From Lithobates sylvaticus (Eukaryota; Chordata; Amphibia; Anura; Ranidae), in assembly GCA_028564925.1 (NCBI GenBank), contig CM053030.1:376496945-376560944 (forward strand): a DNA stretch of 64,000 nt, in the 5' to 3' direction. Positions 36,266 to 47,930 of the stretch are shown here, in pieces. Numbering within the stretch: position 1 is the first letter of the stretch; the number at the start of each line of letters is the position of its first letter. Both the position numbers and the translations under genes were made by a program. The notes under the pieces were generated by a model. That model was not told where the DNA came from and searched no databases. It was given only the letters and a program-made list of their open reading frames with translations.

Positions 36266-37179
36266 GAATCTTTGCACTGCTGTTTCTCTTCATTATATTG
36301 ATTTCTGGCAGTACAGGCACTAGAAGATGCGAATATTTATTGTCTTCCTTTTTTTTTTTTTTTGCAAACTCAATCACTTCTTCAAAATGTTTCTCATGTT
36401 TTCCTTTTTTGTGGGACTTTCTTCTGCATCCCATCACCTCTCCAAATCTTCAAATGCCATCAAACTGATCATAAAGGTAAAAAAAAAAAAAACTTGATCC
36501 TTAATACTGTGTATTACTCCTTGATTTTCCCTGAATTCTCACATAACTAGACTGTAAATCTACAACCCAACTAATGATACCAATTCCTCTTTATATTTTC
36601 TATCAATTCCTTCCAGTTTCAATACTGTAAGCACTTTAGGTTGTAATGCTGTTGTTGTATTTCCTCCCTTTGTGAGTGCTACTTAAGAGTACTCGCATGG
36701 TTTTTCAATCAATAATAATAACAGAGGACACAAATAAATGCTTCTTGGAACATGGCCTACATTTAAAACATAAGTTGTAAAACTTGTGGTTGTTTTTCCC
36801 AGCTCACACAAAAAAAGATAATAAGGGAATTAGGACAGTGCCATCTTCTTTTACATTAATGATTTATCTTTTGCAAGTATTCATACTGAATACAGTCTAT
36901 AAAGCATGTGCCTTGCATATTTTACAAGGTAGCTGAGCTTCTGTAGATTTAAAAAATGTATATTACCTGTACATTTAGAGAAGCATTTTAATAGATGGGC
37001 CACCCAAACTGTATTTAATATTTAGTTTGATGCTGGCTCTTACTTGTAAACCATTTGCAGTTTATTTTATTTCCTTCAATGGTACGAGCTCTGGGATTGA
37101 ATTTAAAAGTATGCAAACCTGTTGCGTTAATTTAATGTATAATAAAATATTCAGTGGTGGCTAGGACCACGTAAAACGG
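36266..37179. other. No gene recognised
   Basis: This is AT-rich sequence with poly-T (about 36348-36364) and poly-A (about 36480-36492) runs. No repeat ends or coding signals were recognised. Confidence 0.4.
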
Positions 37180-37706
37180 TAATAAACCCCAAACCAAGAA
37201 TGTAATATATTGCAGCTTAGCATTTTTTAAATTTAGTGGCTGCATTTGTTTTCTTCTTTAGGCTTTTTCTCACTGTTTTCACCATTTTATCTGCCCAGTC
37301 ACATGCCTCCTGTACTAGAGTACCCCCACTGGATAAAGGAGCACTGGGGGCACCTTTGGACTGCAGTCAGTCTGGGGGAGAGAAATGCTATCCTTTTAGA
37401 AAGTTATGGGGGCACTCGTGCAGCCGTGCTCCTGAGTCCTGCTGCTGCGTCCATTGACACAGATAGCAGTACTTGGCCCCCGGTCCCCATGTCAATGAAT
37501 TTTATTGACAGCAGCAGGATCCAATGGCTCCTGCTGCTATTAATCTATACAATGAGGACCCGAGTCAGTGGCTGGTGCTGCTGTGCTCGTCCCTGTCGCT
37601 GGAACGATCAGGTTCAGGTAAAAAAAAGGAGGGCTCTGTGGAGCTGCTGCACTACAGAAGGTTTTTCACCTTAATGCATAGAATGCATAGAATACAACCC
37701 CTTTAA
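37180..37706. mobile_element. TTAA-type MITE with GC-rich core
   Basis: The right end CATAGAATACAACCCCTTTAA has TTAA at 37703-37706. The left end, around GGTAATAAACCCCAAACCAA, has lost its TTAA. The GC-rich core (GCAGCAGGATCCAATGGCTCC and its inverse-like neighbour CTCCTGCTGCTATT) gives a 142-residue chance frame without motifs. It is a ranid family recalled from memory. Confidence 0.45.
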
Positions 37707-38367
37707 ATTAAATTAATGTGATTTGGATGGGATTTTCTGCACTATTGCCTTTCTTTTCTTTTTTACATGCCCTGCTTGTTGTTACTTTTGGGGCGTTGAG
37801 CTTTGTACTGCCATAAGGAGCCAGTCCATAGGAATTAAGCAATATCACCCAACCTTGTGCTATAGGGGATGTTGAGGTAAGGTGTGTAGTACAATAGGGA
37901 AGGTGCACTGTAGCCATTTGACATGGATCACTATTATATACAGTATATCTCTTTTTTTGTGAGACACTATTAAGAGGATGATTTGGAACTTGAGGCTTGA
38001 AGAATTCACTTGCATTGAGAAATGTTATAAAGTCTGTCCTTTTGGTAAGCATTTAAGATGAGGAGAAGAACTATTAAGTCACTGGTGATTCTACACATTT
38101 TTTGCACATATGCACATGTGAGCACAATATATTTATTTTCTTTACTGATTATCGAAGATATTACACTACATGAATTTTCTTTTCTGGGGCACATACGAAG
38201 GTAATGAGAAGAAGTTGTTAGACCCATGTCCCATACTTGGGTCAAAGGACCTGGTAAGAGCCTAGGATATTGCTTTTGGTTCTCTTAAGTGGAATTGAGA
38301 ACTTAAGCAAGAAGACTACCTCTGTTGAGTGATGAAGACATATAAGAAGCTAGGGCTAAATCATCCC
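37707..38367. other. No gene recognised
   Basis: This is AT-rich sequence with no repeat ends or motifs recognised. Confidence 0.4.
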
Positions 38368-38880
38368 TACATACACCCAGTAAACCCTCACATATACGCA
38401 ATGACTGGCCTCACATGATATACAGAGATGAAACAAATCCTCCTACATAAGTTTTACTTGTTTATCTGCAGTCGTCTCTCATCTACAACCCTTCAAATTT
38501 GCAGATTTGTTTTAAAATCCTAATACATCTGTAAGGAGTAAAAAGAAGGGGGTGGAGTTACAGCTATTATACACTGTGCGAGAGCTGATCAAAGGAACAG
38601 GATCCCCCCCCCCCCCCCCCCCCCCCCCACACACATAGGCAGAGGAAAAAAGGAACATGCAGAGCTGTATTTTGAATAGACAAGCTGTGTGCTTATCTCA
38701 CTCCCCGGCACAAATTTTATCTCATGTGTCTCATATGTCGGGAAAACTTCCCAGAAGTGACTTGTGCGGATAACAGAGGAATGAAGCACCAGAGAGAAAC
38801 CACAGCTTTGGAGACAAATAAGTAAACTCTACAGATATATTAGCTTAGTTCAAATTTCATGGGGTTTACAACCACTTTAA
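38368..38880. mobile_element. TTAA-type MITE, AGTGGTTGTAAACCC family, left end lost
   Basis: CATACACCCAGTAAACCC, then ACAGAGATGAAACAAATCCT, TTATCTGCAG and finally GGGGTTTACAACCACTTTAA (TTAA 38877-38880) matches the element at 10025 in order. A run of 25 C residues (38604-38628) interrupts the interior. Confidence 0.7.
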
Positions 38881-40829
38881 CTAAAACCTAATTTTACCTC
38901 TTAAACTAGGCATACACATAAAACAGTCAAAGCTCAGAAGGCTTTATATGCATGTTTTAGAGAAGTCTTCATAACAATACAAGTAATCTTTCTTTTCCCC
39001 TTCTTGATCAATTGTAGAAACCTTATTTTCTCCTTTTCAATTATATTTCTGTCAGGGCTATTCTATTTTTAAAGTAGTCTTCATGACTACTGACCAAATC
39101 ATCAGACCATTTCCACAATCTAAATTAATGTATAGTTTTCAAGCAAGCCTAAATTCTAAACATCACAGCTGTACACCTAAATGAAGAAATATATATATAT
39201 ATAAATAATACAGTATATTGCCATATTTGTCTTTCTTTCAAACCTGTCTTCAAATGTATGCATAATTCCCTGTACAACAAAATCTAGTAGTGCTTTCCAG
39301 AGAACATTTAAACATTCACTTTTATCTTTATCCCAATGGAGCTTATGCAATGATGCTCTTACTGGAATTGCACCCACCTACAATCTAGGGCCAGTTCTGG
39401 TGAAAGACAATGAATCTACTAACATATTGTTGGGGGTGAGAGAGAAAACTAGGAGATGTAAAGGACAACAATGAAGTCAATGTAATAATATTCAATATAC
39501 ATGTCCACCTTTGCTTATTTTGAGCCCAGAAACTCTTTCTTCAAGGGACAGTGCTAATTTACATGACAAATATATTTAAAGAAACACATATTTACTATTT
39601 AGAAGGTTAGACATATTGAGTTAAAACTCTTGGAAACCAACAGCATAAAGTAAAGTTGCCATATAATTTCATACAAATGTATTTTTTACTTCCAAACTGC
39701 CATTGCCTAAGGAACCTGACTTCTGACCCATTAACATACTTCCTTCAGAATATCCTGATGTAGGCAGCTGATATTGTTGAAAATGTCAAAGCCAAACTCC
39801 AGCTTATGTGTGATGTATTTTAGTAATGTCTGCTGCACTAAGTAAATGTTTCAAGATGCAGGTTTACAAAAGTGCTTATAGATACTGGAAAGTACATTTC
39901 CAACTAAAATTTTTAATAATTCAAAATGCATAGCCTGAAGGAGCCAAAAGAGAGGGAGAATATATAAGATTTTGAGGAATTAAAACGAAGTAGGAAAATT
40001 CAGAAAAGAAGAATATATCTCAGAATGTTGAAACACATTTTTGAGCTCAGTGACTGGGGACTAGTAAACACAGGAGATATGTAAAATACACATCTTTCGA
40101 ATGGAAAATATAGTTAGGATGTGCCTTGCAAGATTTTCTAGTAAAATAAAGGTGTTAATGATTTCTGAATGAGTCTATGGTTAGAATGACCTAAAAAAGA
40201 AATACAAATGGATATCTGAAAAATTAGATTAGAGTAGATTAGGTACTGACAACCCATTGCATTAAAGGCAGATCAAAGATGCTCTGCACTAATATTAATG
40301 CTATAACAGAGAAACTGTTCTGGCGTTAAAAGACTTAACATTTACAGAAAGCCAATCACATCAAAAAGTGTAATGTAAAGTGCTGTAGTGGAAGAAGGAA
40401 GTAGTTGATACCTGCATGTATCTCTAAAATCTTATAGTATATGTTTGTAGAAAAAAAGTATACAGTATATGTACATTTTCCTGTCTTATCTCTTTAAAAT
40501 CCTTACAAATACAAAAAAAACTGTTGATTCTGGAAAAAATTCAATGAGCACCCAATGTCTATCCTAAGACCCCATTGGCCAGGTGTCCGAAGACCCAATT
40601 GGCTGGGAGTAGAAGCGACGGCTGGGACACGGAGGAGACGGAGGGGGGAATAATCTGCATGGGGTAAGTGCAAGGCTGACGAGGGCCTGGTGGGCGAGAG
40701 TATCAGGCTCGAGTGACGGGGGGGGGTTAGTGTGGGGGTAGCGGCTGGAGCGACAGGTGATGGGGGGGGTCTGTGATCAGGTCTGTCTGAATAAAGGAGC
40801 ACTGGCTGCCACTGATTCTCAATTATATA
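38881..40829. other. No gene recognised; GC-rich island at 40600-40800
   Basis: This is mostly AT-rich. 40600-40800 is G-rich (GACGGGGGGGGGTTAGTG and a similar run near 40765), probably the interior of an unassigned repeat. An antisense frame there is proline-rich by composition only. Confidence 0.35.
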
Positions 40830-42402
40830 CAGTGCCTTGAAAAAGTATTCATACCCCTTGACATTTTCCAAATTTTGTCATGTTATAACAAAAAATGTAA
40901 ATGTATTTTTATTGGGATTTTATGTGATAGACCAACACAAAGTGGCACATAATTGTGAAGTGGAAGGAAAATGATAAATTAATTTCTGAAAAGTGTGGTG
41001 TGCATTTGTATTCAGCCCCCTTTACTCCGATACACCTAACTAAAATCAAATGGAGCCAATTGCCTTCAGAAGTCACCTAGTTAGTAAATAGAGTCCACCT
41101 GTGTGTAATTTAATCTCAGTAAGTACAGCTGTTCTGCAAAGCCCTCAGAGGTTTGTTAGAGAACCTTAGTGAACAAACAGCATCATGAAGGCCAAGGAAA
41201 ACACCAGACAGGCCAGGGGTAAAGTTGTGGAGAAGTTTAAAGCAGTTTAAAGCAGGGTTAGGTTATAAAAAACTATCCCAAGCTTTGAACATCTCACTGT
41301 TCAATCCATCATCTGAAAATGGAAAGAGTATGGCACAACTGCCACATGGCCATCCATCTAAACTGACAGGCCAGACAAGGAGAGCATTAATCAGAGAAGC
41401 AGTCAAGAGGCCCATGGTAACTCTGGAGGAGCTGCAGAGACCCTCAGGTCAGGTGGGAGAATCTGTCCACAAGACAACTATTAGTTGTGCACTCAACAAA
41501 ACTTGCCTTTATGGAAGAGTGGCAAGAAGAAAGCCATTGTTAAAAGAAAGCCATAAGATGTCACGTTTGCAGTTTGCGAGAAGCCATGTGGGGGACACAG
41601 CACACATGTGGAAGAAAGTGCTCTGGCCAGATGAGACCAAAATTGAACTTTTTGGCTTAAAAGCAAAACACTATGTGTCTTGGAAAACTAATATTGCACA
41701 TCACCCTGAACAAACCATCCCCACCGTGAAACATGGTGGTGGCAGCATTATGTTGTGGGGATGCTTTTCTTCAGCAGGGAAGCTGATCAGAGATGGATGG
41801 AGCCAAATACAGGGCAATCTTAGAAGAAAACCTGTTTGTCGTCTGCACGAGACTGGGCCGGAGGTTCACCTTCCAGCAGGACAATGGACCTAAACATACA
41901 GCCAGAGCTACAATGGAATGGTTTAGATCAAAGTATATTCATGTGTTAGAATGGCCCAGTCAAAGTCCAGACCTAAATTTAATTGAGAATTTGTGGCAAG
42001 ACTTGAAAATTGCTGTTCACAGATGCTCTCCATCCAATCTGACAGAGCTTGAGCTATTATGCAAAAAAGAATGTGCAAAAATATCACTCTCTAGATGTGC
42101 AAAGCTGGTAGAGACATACTGAAAAAGACTTGCAGCTGTAATTGCAGCAAAAGATAGTTCTACAGAGTATTGACTCAGGGGGGCTGAATACAAATGCACG
42201 CCACACTTTTCACAGATTTATTTGTAAAAAAAAATTTGAAAACCATTTATCATTTTCCTTTCACTTAACATGTGCCACTTTGTATTGATCTATCACATAC
42301 AATCCCAATAAAATACATGTAAGTTTTGGTTGTAACATGACAAAATGTGGAAAATGTCAAGGGTATGAATACTTTTTCATACTTTTTCAAACTTTTTCAA
42401 AA
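40830..42402 (+). mobile_element. Tc1/mariner transposon, nearly full length, inactive
   Basis: The left end CAGTGCCTTGAAAAAGTATT follows a TA. The right end GGGTATGAATACTTTTTCA is its inverted partner, but the last bases are replaced by three tandem ACTTTTTCAA units (42371-42400). The subterminal inverted repeats extend to about 200 bp (ATAGACCAACACAAAGTGGC against its complement near 42280). The single transposase gene lies between. The family is common in fish and frogs and inserts at TA. Confidence 0.92.
41185..42173 (+). pseudogene. Broken Tc1-type transposase
   Basis: The intact family protein is about 340 residues: paired HTH DNA-binding domains followed by a DD34E catalytic domain. 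Here the ATG is at 41185. An 11-base-spaced duplication of AGTTTAAAGC (about 41236-41255) and a small deletion after CATCTCACTG disturb the HTH part. Catalytic motifs are visible as WPDETKIELFG (first Asp, about 41628), GGGSIMLWGCFSS, FTFQQDNGPKHTA (second Asp, about 41880) and SPDLNLIENLWQDLK (Glu, about 41985). The two catalytic Asp motifs are in different frames, with a further shift near 41785-41850, and the second frame ends early at 42122. It cannot make an active enzyme. Confidence 0.87.
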
Positions 42403-43051
42403 TGAACTGACTCTCTAGTAGGGACAATTAGACCTCTTACAGCTGTGTCAGGTGTGCTGACCCATGAATTTAGGTGCAGAGATTTCATCACCCCAGTCTC
42501 CAAAAGACAGGACAAATCATTAGGCGCAGCATCTGCTTGAAACCAAACTATCTACTGCATGGAATGACCCTTTAAATACCCAATCAGATACAGGGGAGTT
42601 TCACTGGTGTGATTGGCTACTAGAGGTGAAAAAAAGTTGGTATAGAAATGAATCCTTTAGAATAGAAATTCATCCCTTTTATGCTTCTTTTTCTTGGATA
42701 CTTAATTAACACCAGAGGTTGTAAAGACGTATTTGTTTATCCACAATTATCCAGGAGAAGCCAAATAGCTACTATGATTCTAATCAAGCTATGATTGTCT
42801 ACCAACTCTATGTTATCAGAGAGATAATCATCTAATACCGGATTCTCAATGACATTTTCCCATGTTTCCATTTTCCGTTTAATGGAATAAGGTGTTTAAA
42901 AAAAAGCTAGATTATTATCTCTCCAGTGACCTGAGGTTGGCTGATTTCTGTGAGACACATGAAAAGGCAGTAGTTGTTGTGTTCTATTAAATACATAACT
43001 ATATAAGAGGGTTATATAGAGGGCACACAATCAATAGAACGTCATACAAGT
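42403..43051. other. No gene recognised
   Basis: This is non-repetitive AT-rich sequence directly left of the large hAT element. No motif was recognised. Confidence 0.4.
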
Positions 43052-43059
43052 GTACTGAT
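43052..43059. repeat. Left target-site duplication GTACTGAT
   Basis: This is identical to 52972-52979 on the other side of the hAT element. It marks the insertion site. Confidence 0.93.
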
Positions 43060-43069
43060 TAAGGATGGG

Positions 43070-43333
43070 CCCGGTGCTCGATGCGAACCCACGTTCGCAT
43101 CGAGCACCGGGCGTTCGCTCGCTCGGCGAGCCCAGAACTATTTTGGCCGCTCGCATCACGTTCGTGTGATGCGGGCGGCCCCGCAATGCATTGCGGCCGG
43201 CGCGGCCGACGCAGTGCATTGCTGGCTGATGATTGGCCAAGCATGCACTGTGACCCCGCATGCTTGGCCAATCACAGCCCCGGAAACTCGAAGAGCCATA
43301 ATTGGCTACAGGCAGGACGCCTGTAGCCAATTA
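43070..43333. repeat. Ladder of perfect hairpins at the 5' end of the hAT
   Basis: Five self-complementary blocks occur in 264 bp. They are 43070-43088 with 43093-43111 (19 bp perfect, 4-base loop); 43145-43159 with 43166-43180 (15 bp with one G-T); 43181-43196 (16-bp perfect palindrome CCGCAATGCATTGCGG); 43231-43246 with 43258-43273 (16 bp perfect); and 43299-43313 with 43319-43333 (15 bp perfect). Several contain GTTCGC or TTGGCCAA. They may be transposase binding sites, promoter elements (CCAAT in both orientations), or structured DNA at the transposon end. Confidence 0.92.
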
Positions 43334-43371
43334 CAGCTCAGGGGCTGTAGTACACGCCCCCCCCTATAAAA
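43268..43371 (+). promoter_or_regulatory. Predicted Pol II promoter of the hAT transposase
   Basis: CCAAT boxes at 43268-43272 and 43327-43331 (each also present inverted in its hairpin) precede a TATAAAA box at 43365-43371. Transcription would start near 43395-43405, just before the GC-rich leader CTGCGCCGGTCACATG. The spacing is that of a standard TATA/CCAAT promoter. Activity is inferred. Confidence 0.55.
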
Positions 43372-43530
43372 CGCCGCCACGCCGTCTGCGCCGGTCACAT
43401 GCTGTTCCGGCGCAGATTGAGCAGGCTGTTCCTGTGACACTCTGCTGCATTTAGATAGATAGAGAGAGAGATTCACTTGCAGAGATTGAGTTAGATAGAT
43501 TCAGTTACAAAGATTGATTGACAAAGAGGG

Positions 43531-46500
43531 GCTTGTAGTGTGCTCGTGGCAGGCAGGCAGAGCTCCTATATTTTGTTACCAGAAGCACCTATAGGACTTG
43601 TAGTGTGTTCGTGGCAGGCAGGCAGAGCTCCTATATTTTGTTACCAGAAGCACCTATAGGACTTGTAGTGTGTTAGTGGCAGGCAGGCAGAGCTCCTATA
43701 TTTTGTTACCAGAAGCACCTATAGGACTTGTAGTGTGTTAGTGACAGGCAGGCAGAGCTCCTATATTTTGTTACCAGAAGCACCTATAGGACTTGTAGTG
43801 TGTTAGTGGCAGGCAGGCAGAGCTCCTATATTTTGTTACCAGAAGCACCTATAGGACTTGTAGTGTGTTAGTGACAGGCAGGCAGAGCTCCTATATTTTG
43901 TTACCAGAAGCACCTATAGGACTTGTAGTGTGTTAGTGACAGGCAGGCAGAGCTCCTATATTTTGTTACCAGAAGCACCTATAGGACTTGTAGTGTGTTA
44001 GTGGCAGGCAGGCAGAGCTCCTATATTTTGTTACCAGAAGCACCTATAGGACTTGTAGTGTGTTAGTGACAGGCAGGCAGAGCTCCTATATTTTGTTACC
44101 AGAAGCACCTATAGGACTTGTAGTGTGTTAGTGGCAGGCAGGCAGAGCTCCTATATTTTGTTACCAGAAGCACCTATAGGACTTGTAGTGTGTTCGTGGC
44201 AGGCAGGCAGAGCTCCTATATTTTGTTCCCAGAAGCACCTATAGGACTTGAAGTGTGTTAGTCCCATCACACACACAGAGCTATATTTTCTTCCCAGAAG
44301 CACCTATAGGACTTGAAGTGTGTTAGTCCCATTACACACACAGAGCTATATTTTCTTCCCAGAAGCACCTATAGGACTTGAAGTGTGTTAGTCCCATCAC
44401 ACACACAGAGCTATATTTTCTTCCCAGAAGCACCTATAGGACTTGAAGTGTGTTAGTCCCATTACACACAAAGAGCTATACTTTGTTCCCAGAAGCACCT
44501 ATAGGACTTGAAGTGTGTTAGTCCCATTACACACACAGAGCTATATTTTCTTCCCAGAAGCACCTATAGGACTTGTAGTGTGTTCGTGGCAGGCAGGCAG
44601 AGCTCCTATATTTTGTTCCCAGAAGCACTTATAGGACTTGAAGTGTGTTAGTCCCATTACACACACAGAGCTATATTTTCTTCCCAGAAGCACCTATAGG
44701 ACTTGAAGTGTGTTAGTCCCATCACACACACAGAGCTATATTTTCTTCCCAGAAGCACCTATAGGACTTGAAGTGTGTTAGTCCCATTACACACACAGAG
44801 CTATATTTTCTTCCCAGAAGCACCTATAGGACTTGAAGTGTGTTAGTCCCATTACACACACAGAGCTATATTTTCTTCCCAGAAGCACCTATAGGACTTG
44901 AAGTGTGTTAGTCCCATCACACACACAGAGCTATATTTTCTTCCCAGAAGCACCTATAGGACTTGAAGTGTGTTAGTCCCATTACACACAAAGAGCTATA
45001 CTTTGTTCCCAGAAGCACCTATAGGACTTGAAGTGTGTTAGTCCCATTACACACACAGAGCTATATTTTCTTCCCAGAAGCACCTATAGGACTTGAAGTG
45101 TGTTAGTCCCATCACACACACAGAGCTATATTTTCTTCCCAGAAGCACCTATAGGACTTGAAGTGTGTTAGTCCCATTACACACACAGAGCTATATTTTC
45201 TTCCCAGAAGCACCTATAGGACTTGAAGTGTGTTAGTCCCATTACACACACAGAGCTATATTTTCTTCCCAGAAGCACCTATAGGACTTGAAGTGTGTTA
45301 GTCCCATTACACACACAGAGCTATATTTTCTTCCCAGAAGCACCTATAGGACTTGAAGTGTGTTAGTCCCATTACACACACAGAGCTATATTTTCTTCCC
45401 AGAAGCACCTATAGGACTTGTAGTGTGTTAGTGGCAGGCAGGCAGAGCTCCTATATTTTGTTACCAGAAGCACCTATAGGACTTGTAGTGTGTTCGTGGC
45501 AGGCAGGCAGAGCTCCTATATTTTGTTCCCAGAGGCACCTATAGGACTTGAAGTGTGTTAGTCCCATTACACACACAGAGCTATATTTTTCTTCCCAGAA
45601 GCACCTATAGGACTTGAAGTGTGTTAGTCCCATTACACACACAGAGCTATATTTTCTTCCCAGAAGCACCTATAGGACTTGAAGTGTGTTAGTCCCATCA
45701 CACAGAGCTCCTCTATTTTCTTTGCATAAGCACCCACAGGACTTCTAGTGTGTTAGTGGCATCACACAGAGCTCCTATATATTCTTCTCAGCAGCACCCA
45801 CAGGACTTCTAGTGTGTTAGTGGCATCACACAGAGCTCCTCTATTTTCTTTGCAGAAGCACCCATAGGACTTCTAGTGTGTTAGTGGCATCACACAGAGC
45901 TCCTATATATTCTTCTCAGCAGCACCCACAGGACTTCTAGTGTGTTAGTGGCATCACACAGAGCTCCTCTATTTTCTTTGCAGAAGCACCCACAGGACTT
46001 CTAGTGTGTTAGTGGCATCACACAGAGCTCCTCTATTTTCTTTGCAGAAGCACCCATAGGACTTCTAGTGTGTTAGTGGCATCACACAGAGCTCCTATAT
46101 ATTCTTCTCAGCAGCACCCACAGGACTTCTAGTGTGTTAGTGGCATCACACAGAGCTCCTATATTTTCTTTGCAGAAGCACCCACAGGACTTCTAGTGTG
46201 TTAGTGGCATCACACAGAGCTCCTCTATTTTCTTTGCAGAAGCACCCACAGGACTTCTAGTGTGTTAGTGGCATCACACAGAGCTCCTCTATTTTCTTTG
46301 CAGAAGCACCCATAGGACTTCTAGTGTGTTAGTGGCATCACACAGAGCTCCTATATATTCTTCTCAGCAGCACCCACAGGACTTCTAGTGTGTTAGTGGC
46401 ATCACACAGAGCTCCTATATTTTCTTTGCAGAAGCACCCATAGGACTTCTAGTGTGTTAGTGGCATCACACAGAGCTCCTATATTTTCTTTGCAGAAGCA

Positions 46501-47920
46501 CCTATAGGACTTCTAGTGTGTTAGTGGCATCACACAGAGCTCCTATATTTTCTTTGCAGAAGCACCTATAGGACTTCTAGTGTGTTAGTGGCATCACACA
46601 GAGCTCCTATATTTTCTTTCTCAGCAGCACCCACAGGACTTCTAGTGTGTTAGTGGCATCACACAGAGCTCCTATATTTTCTTTGCAGAAGCACCTATAG
46701 GACTTCTAGTGTGTTAGTGGCATCACACAGAGCTCCTATATTTTCTTCTCAGCAGCACCCACAGGACTTCTAGTGTGTTAGTGGCATCACACAGAGCTCC
46801 TCTATTTTCTTTGCAGAAGCACCCACAGGACTTCTAGTGTGTTAGTGGCATCACACAGAGCTCCTCTATTTTCTTTGCAGAAGCACCCATAGGACTTCTA
46901 GTGTGTTAGTGGCATCACACAGAGCTCCTATATATTCTTCTCAGCAGCACCCACAGGACTTCTAGTGTGTTAGTGGCATCACACAGAGCTCCTCTATTTT
47001 CTTTGCAGAAGCACCCACAGGACTTCTAGTGTGTTAGTGGCATCACACAGAGCTCCTCTATTTTCTTTGCAGAAGCACCCATAGGACTTCTAGTGTGTTA
47101 GTGGCATCACACAGAGCTCCTATATATTCTTCTCAGCAGCACCCACAGGACTTCTAGTGTGTTAGTGGCATCACACAGAGCTCCTCTATTTTATTTGCAG
47201 AAGCACCCATAGGACTTCTAGTGTGTTAGTGGCATCACACAGAGCTCCTATATATTCTTCTCAGCAGCACCCACAGGACTTCTAGTGTGTTAGTGGCATC
47301 ACACAGAGCTCCTCTATTTTCTTTGCAGAAGCACCCACAGGACTTCTAGTGTGTTAGTGGCATCACACAGAGCTCCTCTATTTTCTTTGCAGAAGCACCC
47401 ATAGGACTTCTAGTGTGTTAGTGGCATCACACAGAGCTCCTATATATTCTTCTCAGCAGCACCCACAGGACTTCTAGTGTGTTAGTGGCATCACACAGAG
47501 CTCCTCTATTTTATTTGCAGAAGCACCCATAGGACTTCTAGTGTGTTAGTGGCATCACACAGAGCTCCTATATATTCTTCTCAGCAGCACCCACAGGACT
47601 TCTAGTGTGTTAGTGGCATCACACAGAGCTCCTCTATTTTCTTTGCAGAAGCACCCACAGGACTTCTAGTGTGTTAGTGGCATCACACAGAGCTCCTCTA
47701 TTTTCTTTGCAGAAGCACCCATAGGACTTCTAGTGTGTTAGTGGCATCACACAGAGCTCCTATATTTTCTTCTCAGCAGCACCCACAGGACTTCTAGTGT
47801 GTTAGTGGCATCACACAGAGCTCCTATATTTTCTTTGCAGAAGCACCTATAGGACTTCTAGTGTGTTAGTGGCATCACACAGAGCTCCTATATTTTCTTC
47901 TCAGCAGCACCCACAGGACT
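43531..47920 (+). repeat. 4.4-kb minisatellite, about 68 units of 64-65 bp
   Basis: All units share (G)CACC..AGGACTT.TAGTGTGT and end T-rich then CAG. Type A (65 bp, GGCAGGCAGGCAGAGCTCC, ending TTTTGTTACCAG) fills 43531 to about 44245. Type B (65 bp, TCCCATTACACACACAGAGC, ending TTTTCTTCCCAG) runs from about 44246 to 45690 with A-type islands near 44575 and 45420-45540. Type C (64 bp, GGCATCACACAGAGCTCC, ending TTTCTTTGCAG or TTCTTCTCAG) runs from about 45690 to 47920. The array lies between the promoter and the ATG, so it is leader or intron. No frame through it is coding. Confidence 0.97.
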
Positions 47921-47930
47921 ACCGACTACA

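Noticed and set aside
37246-37674. A 142-residue open frame
   Set aside because: It lies inside a TTAA MITE with a GC-rich core and shows no protein features.
43531-47920. CRISPR-like array
   Set aside because: The units are contiguous 64-65 bp tandem repeats without unique spacers, in a vertebrate transposon; this is a minisatellite.
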